Shown here: piece by piece, positions 6,421 to 7,816 of the stretch
Position numbering within the stretch: the first letter of the stretch is position 1
How the letters are laid out: every line of letters begins with the position of its first letter
From: JAZKFT01 sp043760535
GTDB taxonomy: Bacteria; Bacteroidota; Bacteroidia; Chitinophagales; Chitinophagaceae
Direction of reading: 5' to 3'
NCBI GenBank assembly: GCA_043760535.1
Contig: JAYUOV010000319.1
Location: 1 to 7,816, forward strand
DNA length: 7,816 bases
Program-made: the position numbers and the translations under genes
Notes under the pieces: generated by a model
Database searches by the model: none
Told to the model about the DNA's origin: nothing
What the model saw: the letters and a program-made list of their open reading frames with translations, nothing else

Positions 6421-6570
6421 GTGCAGGTTAGAAACTGGGGAAAATGGTAGCGGGGCTGCACCAGGGATAGTAGTGAAAAGCCCGCAAAGCCGCATTGGGT
6501 GTATAAATTGCGAAGCTGAAGTGTGCAGTATGCGGCTGCGGACTTGTAACGAATAGCCCGCCCGGGTGCC
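6421..6570. repeat. Structured intergenic element, probably non-coding
   Basis: The spacer between the helicase and the PhoD-like gene is more GC-rich in its middle than its ends and has ordered repeats. CCGCAAAGCCGCAT (6482-6495) pairs with ATGCGGCTGCGG (6530-6541) apart from a 2-nt bulge, around a 34-nt loop. This stem is flanked by two similar 20-mers in the same orientation, 6464-6483 and 6540-6559, identical at 14 of 20 positions (minus-strand consensus GGGCTWTTCRYTACWAKYCC). GTGCAG (6421-6426) also pairs with CTGCAC (6456-6461). A 75-codon frame crosses it on the minus strand (6408-6635), but it has no family signature and its sequence follows the repeats, so I do not call it a gene. 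From memory it resembles a spacer repeat common in Bacteroidetes genomes; this is unverified. Confidence 0.45.
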
Positions 6571-6645
6571 CAATTTTCTTTTCTTAATTTTATGTGTTGG
6601 GGAGTATAAATATTTACAAATTTGCCCAAAAACATAGTACGATTT

Positions 6646-7816
6646 TTAAAATTTCAGTAACTTCTGATGGACACTCCACTCACTTAGCTTCTCCCCTTTT
6701 GGGCTGATAAACTCCACTTTTAGCATCCGGTTATTTCTGGCACCGCTAATACTTACTTTAGAAAAATTTTGCACGTTATCCAAACCCATTACCCGGTATG
6801 GATTGTCTTTCTCGGGGCCGCCAAATTTGTGGCTGCCGCTAGTTAGTGGGCTGCTGGTAATATCGTATAGTGGGTACATGCCATTTTGTTTTACTGCTAT
6901 CACTTCGCTATGGTGGCGGTCGCCATCGAAAAATAGGACGCCGTTAATTTTATTGTCTTTTATAAATTTTTTCAACTCATCCAGTTCGGCGGGGTAATGT
7001 GCTGCACAGTCGTAAGGACTTACTGGGTTAAGCACCTGGCTGCCAGTAGCAATAATTCTAAAGCTAATTATGCTGTTGGCATTGCTTACCAGCAACGAAT
7101 TTTTTAGCCATTCCATTTGCTTTTTACCCCACATTAATTTATCGGTGTTGGGCTGGCCATTGATACTATCCGCCGTAGCATCGGCACTGCGAAACCAACG
7201 GTCGTCGAGCATAAAAATATCTAGGTCGTTTTTGGTTATTTTGGCATAGATACCTTCGCCGTTTTCGCCATAGCTTGGGTTGGTCCAAAAGTTCATAAAC
7301 ACCTTGCGGCTTGTTTGCTTTAGCGGATAGGTTTTGTCGGCATCGTTCCAGCCATAATCGTGGTCGTCCCAGATAGCGTAGTGCGGCATGCTCTTCCAAA
7401 AATTTTGTAAAATGGGCAGGCTACGGGTAAGGCTTGCACGGTAATACAGGCCCCAATCGCTGTAGTAATCCACTTCTCGGGTGTACCAGTTGTCGCCCAG
7501 CCACAGCATAAAAGAGGCTGGCGTTTTGGCCATGGTTTCAAAAATGGCACTGTCGTTTCCGTAAGGTGTTCCGGGGCGGTCGTACTTAGGCTCGTTAAAG
7601 TAAGAACAACTGCCGGTGAGGAAGGTAAAATCGGGTGCCGGCTTTCGGTATTGCCACAGTTCCTGTGTTGTAAATGTTCCGATATTGGTTTGAACCTTGA
7701 CGCTTTTAGTATTCAGCACCTCCATTTCGTAACTGTATTCGGTGCCTGGTTCCAGATTGGTAAAAGTGTAGGTTTCGGTAAAAGCGTACAGGTTTTTTGA
7801 TAATAAATTTTCGTTG
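6646..7816 (-). CDS. PhoD-like metallophosphoesterase / alkaline phosphatase D family (right-edge partial)
   Basis: Metal-dependent phosphodiester or phosphomonoester hydrolase of the PhoD family, usually exported. The frame is open to the right edge: 30 codons precede the internal Met at 7723-7725 and read as the end of the small beta-sandwich PhoD_N domain (NLEPGTEYSYEMEVLNTKSV), so the true start and any signal peptide are outside. Numbered from that Met: TGSCSY (37-42) opens the catalytic domain; metal and active-site motifs are LWLGDNWY (74-81), IWDDHDYGWND (118-128), LDDRWFRS (173-180) and FFDGDRHHSE (265-274); then YDITSSPLTSG (287-297). These match the family order GSC, GDxxY, WDDHDxxxN, LDxR, GDRHHS. 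The C-terminus ends normally at LLKF with TAA (6646-6648). It reads toward the helicase, 320 bp away, across the structured spacer element, so co-transcription is possible but unsupported. Substrate unknown. Confidence 0.92.
   Translation of the reverse strand, partial: NENLLSKNLYAFTETYTFTNLEPGTEYSYEMEVLNTKSVKVQTNIGTFTTQELWQYRKPAPDFTFLTGSCSYFNEPKYDRPGTPYGNDSAIFETMAKTPASFMLWLGDNWYTREVDYYSDWGLYYRASLTRSLPILQNFWKSMPHYAIWDDHDYGWNDADKTYPLKQTSRKVFMNFWTNPSYGENGEGIYAKITKNDLDIFMLDDRWFRSADATADSINGQPNTDKLMWGKKQMEWLKNSLLVSNANSIISFRIIATGSQVLNPVSPYDCAAHYPAELDELKKFIKDNKINGVLFFDGDRHHSEVIAVKQNGMYPLYDITSSPLTSGSHKFGGPEKDNPYRVMGLDNVQNFSKVSISGARNNRMLKVEFISPKGEKLSEWSVHQKLLKF

Noticed and set aside
6401..6425. Promoter for the helicase (minus-strand TAATTTTT with a TTTC 20 nt upstream)
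   Set aside because: Both boxes are off consensus (last base of the -7 box and of the -33 box), and the region is so AT-rich that the match carries little weight.
6408..6635. 75-residue minus-strand protein gene in the spacer
   Set aside because: The frame runs across the inverted and direct repeats and its sequence reflects them; no domain, no signal peptide and no convincing start context.
6646..7816. PdeM, the phosphoesterase of the ligase-helicase cluster
   Set aside because: The motifs (GSC, WDDHDYGWND, GDRHHS) and the PhoD_N-like upstream domain are those of an exported PhoD enzyme, not the short cytoplasmic PdeM type.

Overview
The window looks like a chromosomal segment of a Bacteroidetes (Bacteroidota), probably near Chitinophagales/Sphingobacteriales. 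Reasons: a TonB-dependent receptor with an N-terminal carboxypeptidase-regulatory-like domain, a DUF3347 protein, an Lhr-type 'ligase-associated' DEXH helicase, AT-rich spacers, no Shine-Dalgarno sequences before the starts, and sequences resembling the Bacteroidetes promoter (TTTG / TAnnTTTG). The exact taxon cannot be read from the sequence.

Layout. Positions 1-570 hold no intact gene. They are a scrap-yard of mobile and repeated DNA: the remains of an IS91-family transposase running off the left edge (minus strand), a 20-bp direct repeat whose core recurs inverted (14 bp perfect) about 200 bp away, two small hairpins, a (GGGGATT)x3 tract, and a 41-codon open frame that may be the tail of a lost gene. 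Two plus-strand genes follow: a membrane-anchored DUF3347 protein with a Cys/Met/His pattern suited to copper (571-1176), and a 791-residue TonB-dependent receptor (1331-3706). The receptor converges on a minus-strand Lhr-like helicase (3734-6325, probably beginning somewhat further upstream); a shared inverted repeat between the two could terminate both. The 320 bp upstream of the helicase start contain a structured, apparently non-coding element. The right end (6646-7816) is a PhoD-type metallophosphoesterase, also minus strand, whose N-terminus lies outside the window.

How the genes relate. The DUF3347 protein and the receptor could share a role at the cell envelope (possibly metal handling), but nothing proves they form an operon. 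The helicase normally belongs with a DNA ligase, an exonuclease and the PdeM phosphoesterase in a DNA-repair cluster. None of these is seen next to it here, so it is an orphan within this window.

The most interesting signal is inside the helicase gene. A cluster of palindromic GTTCGTGT/ACACGAAC repeats (5681-5790) sits in frame between helicase motifs II and III, adding about 39 residues without breaking the frame. It resembles in principle the in-frame palindromic elements known from Rickettsia. I see no complete new defence or biosynthetic system in this window.
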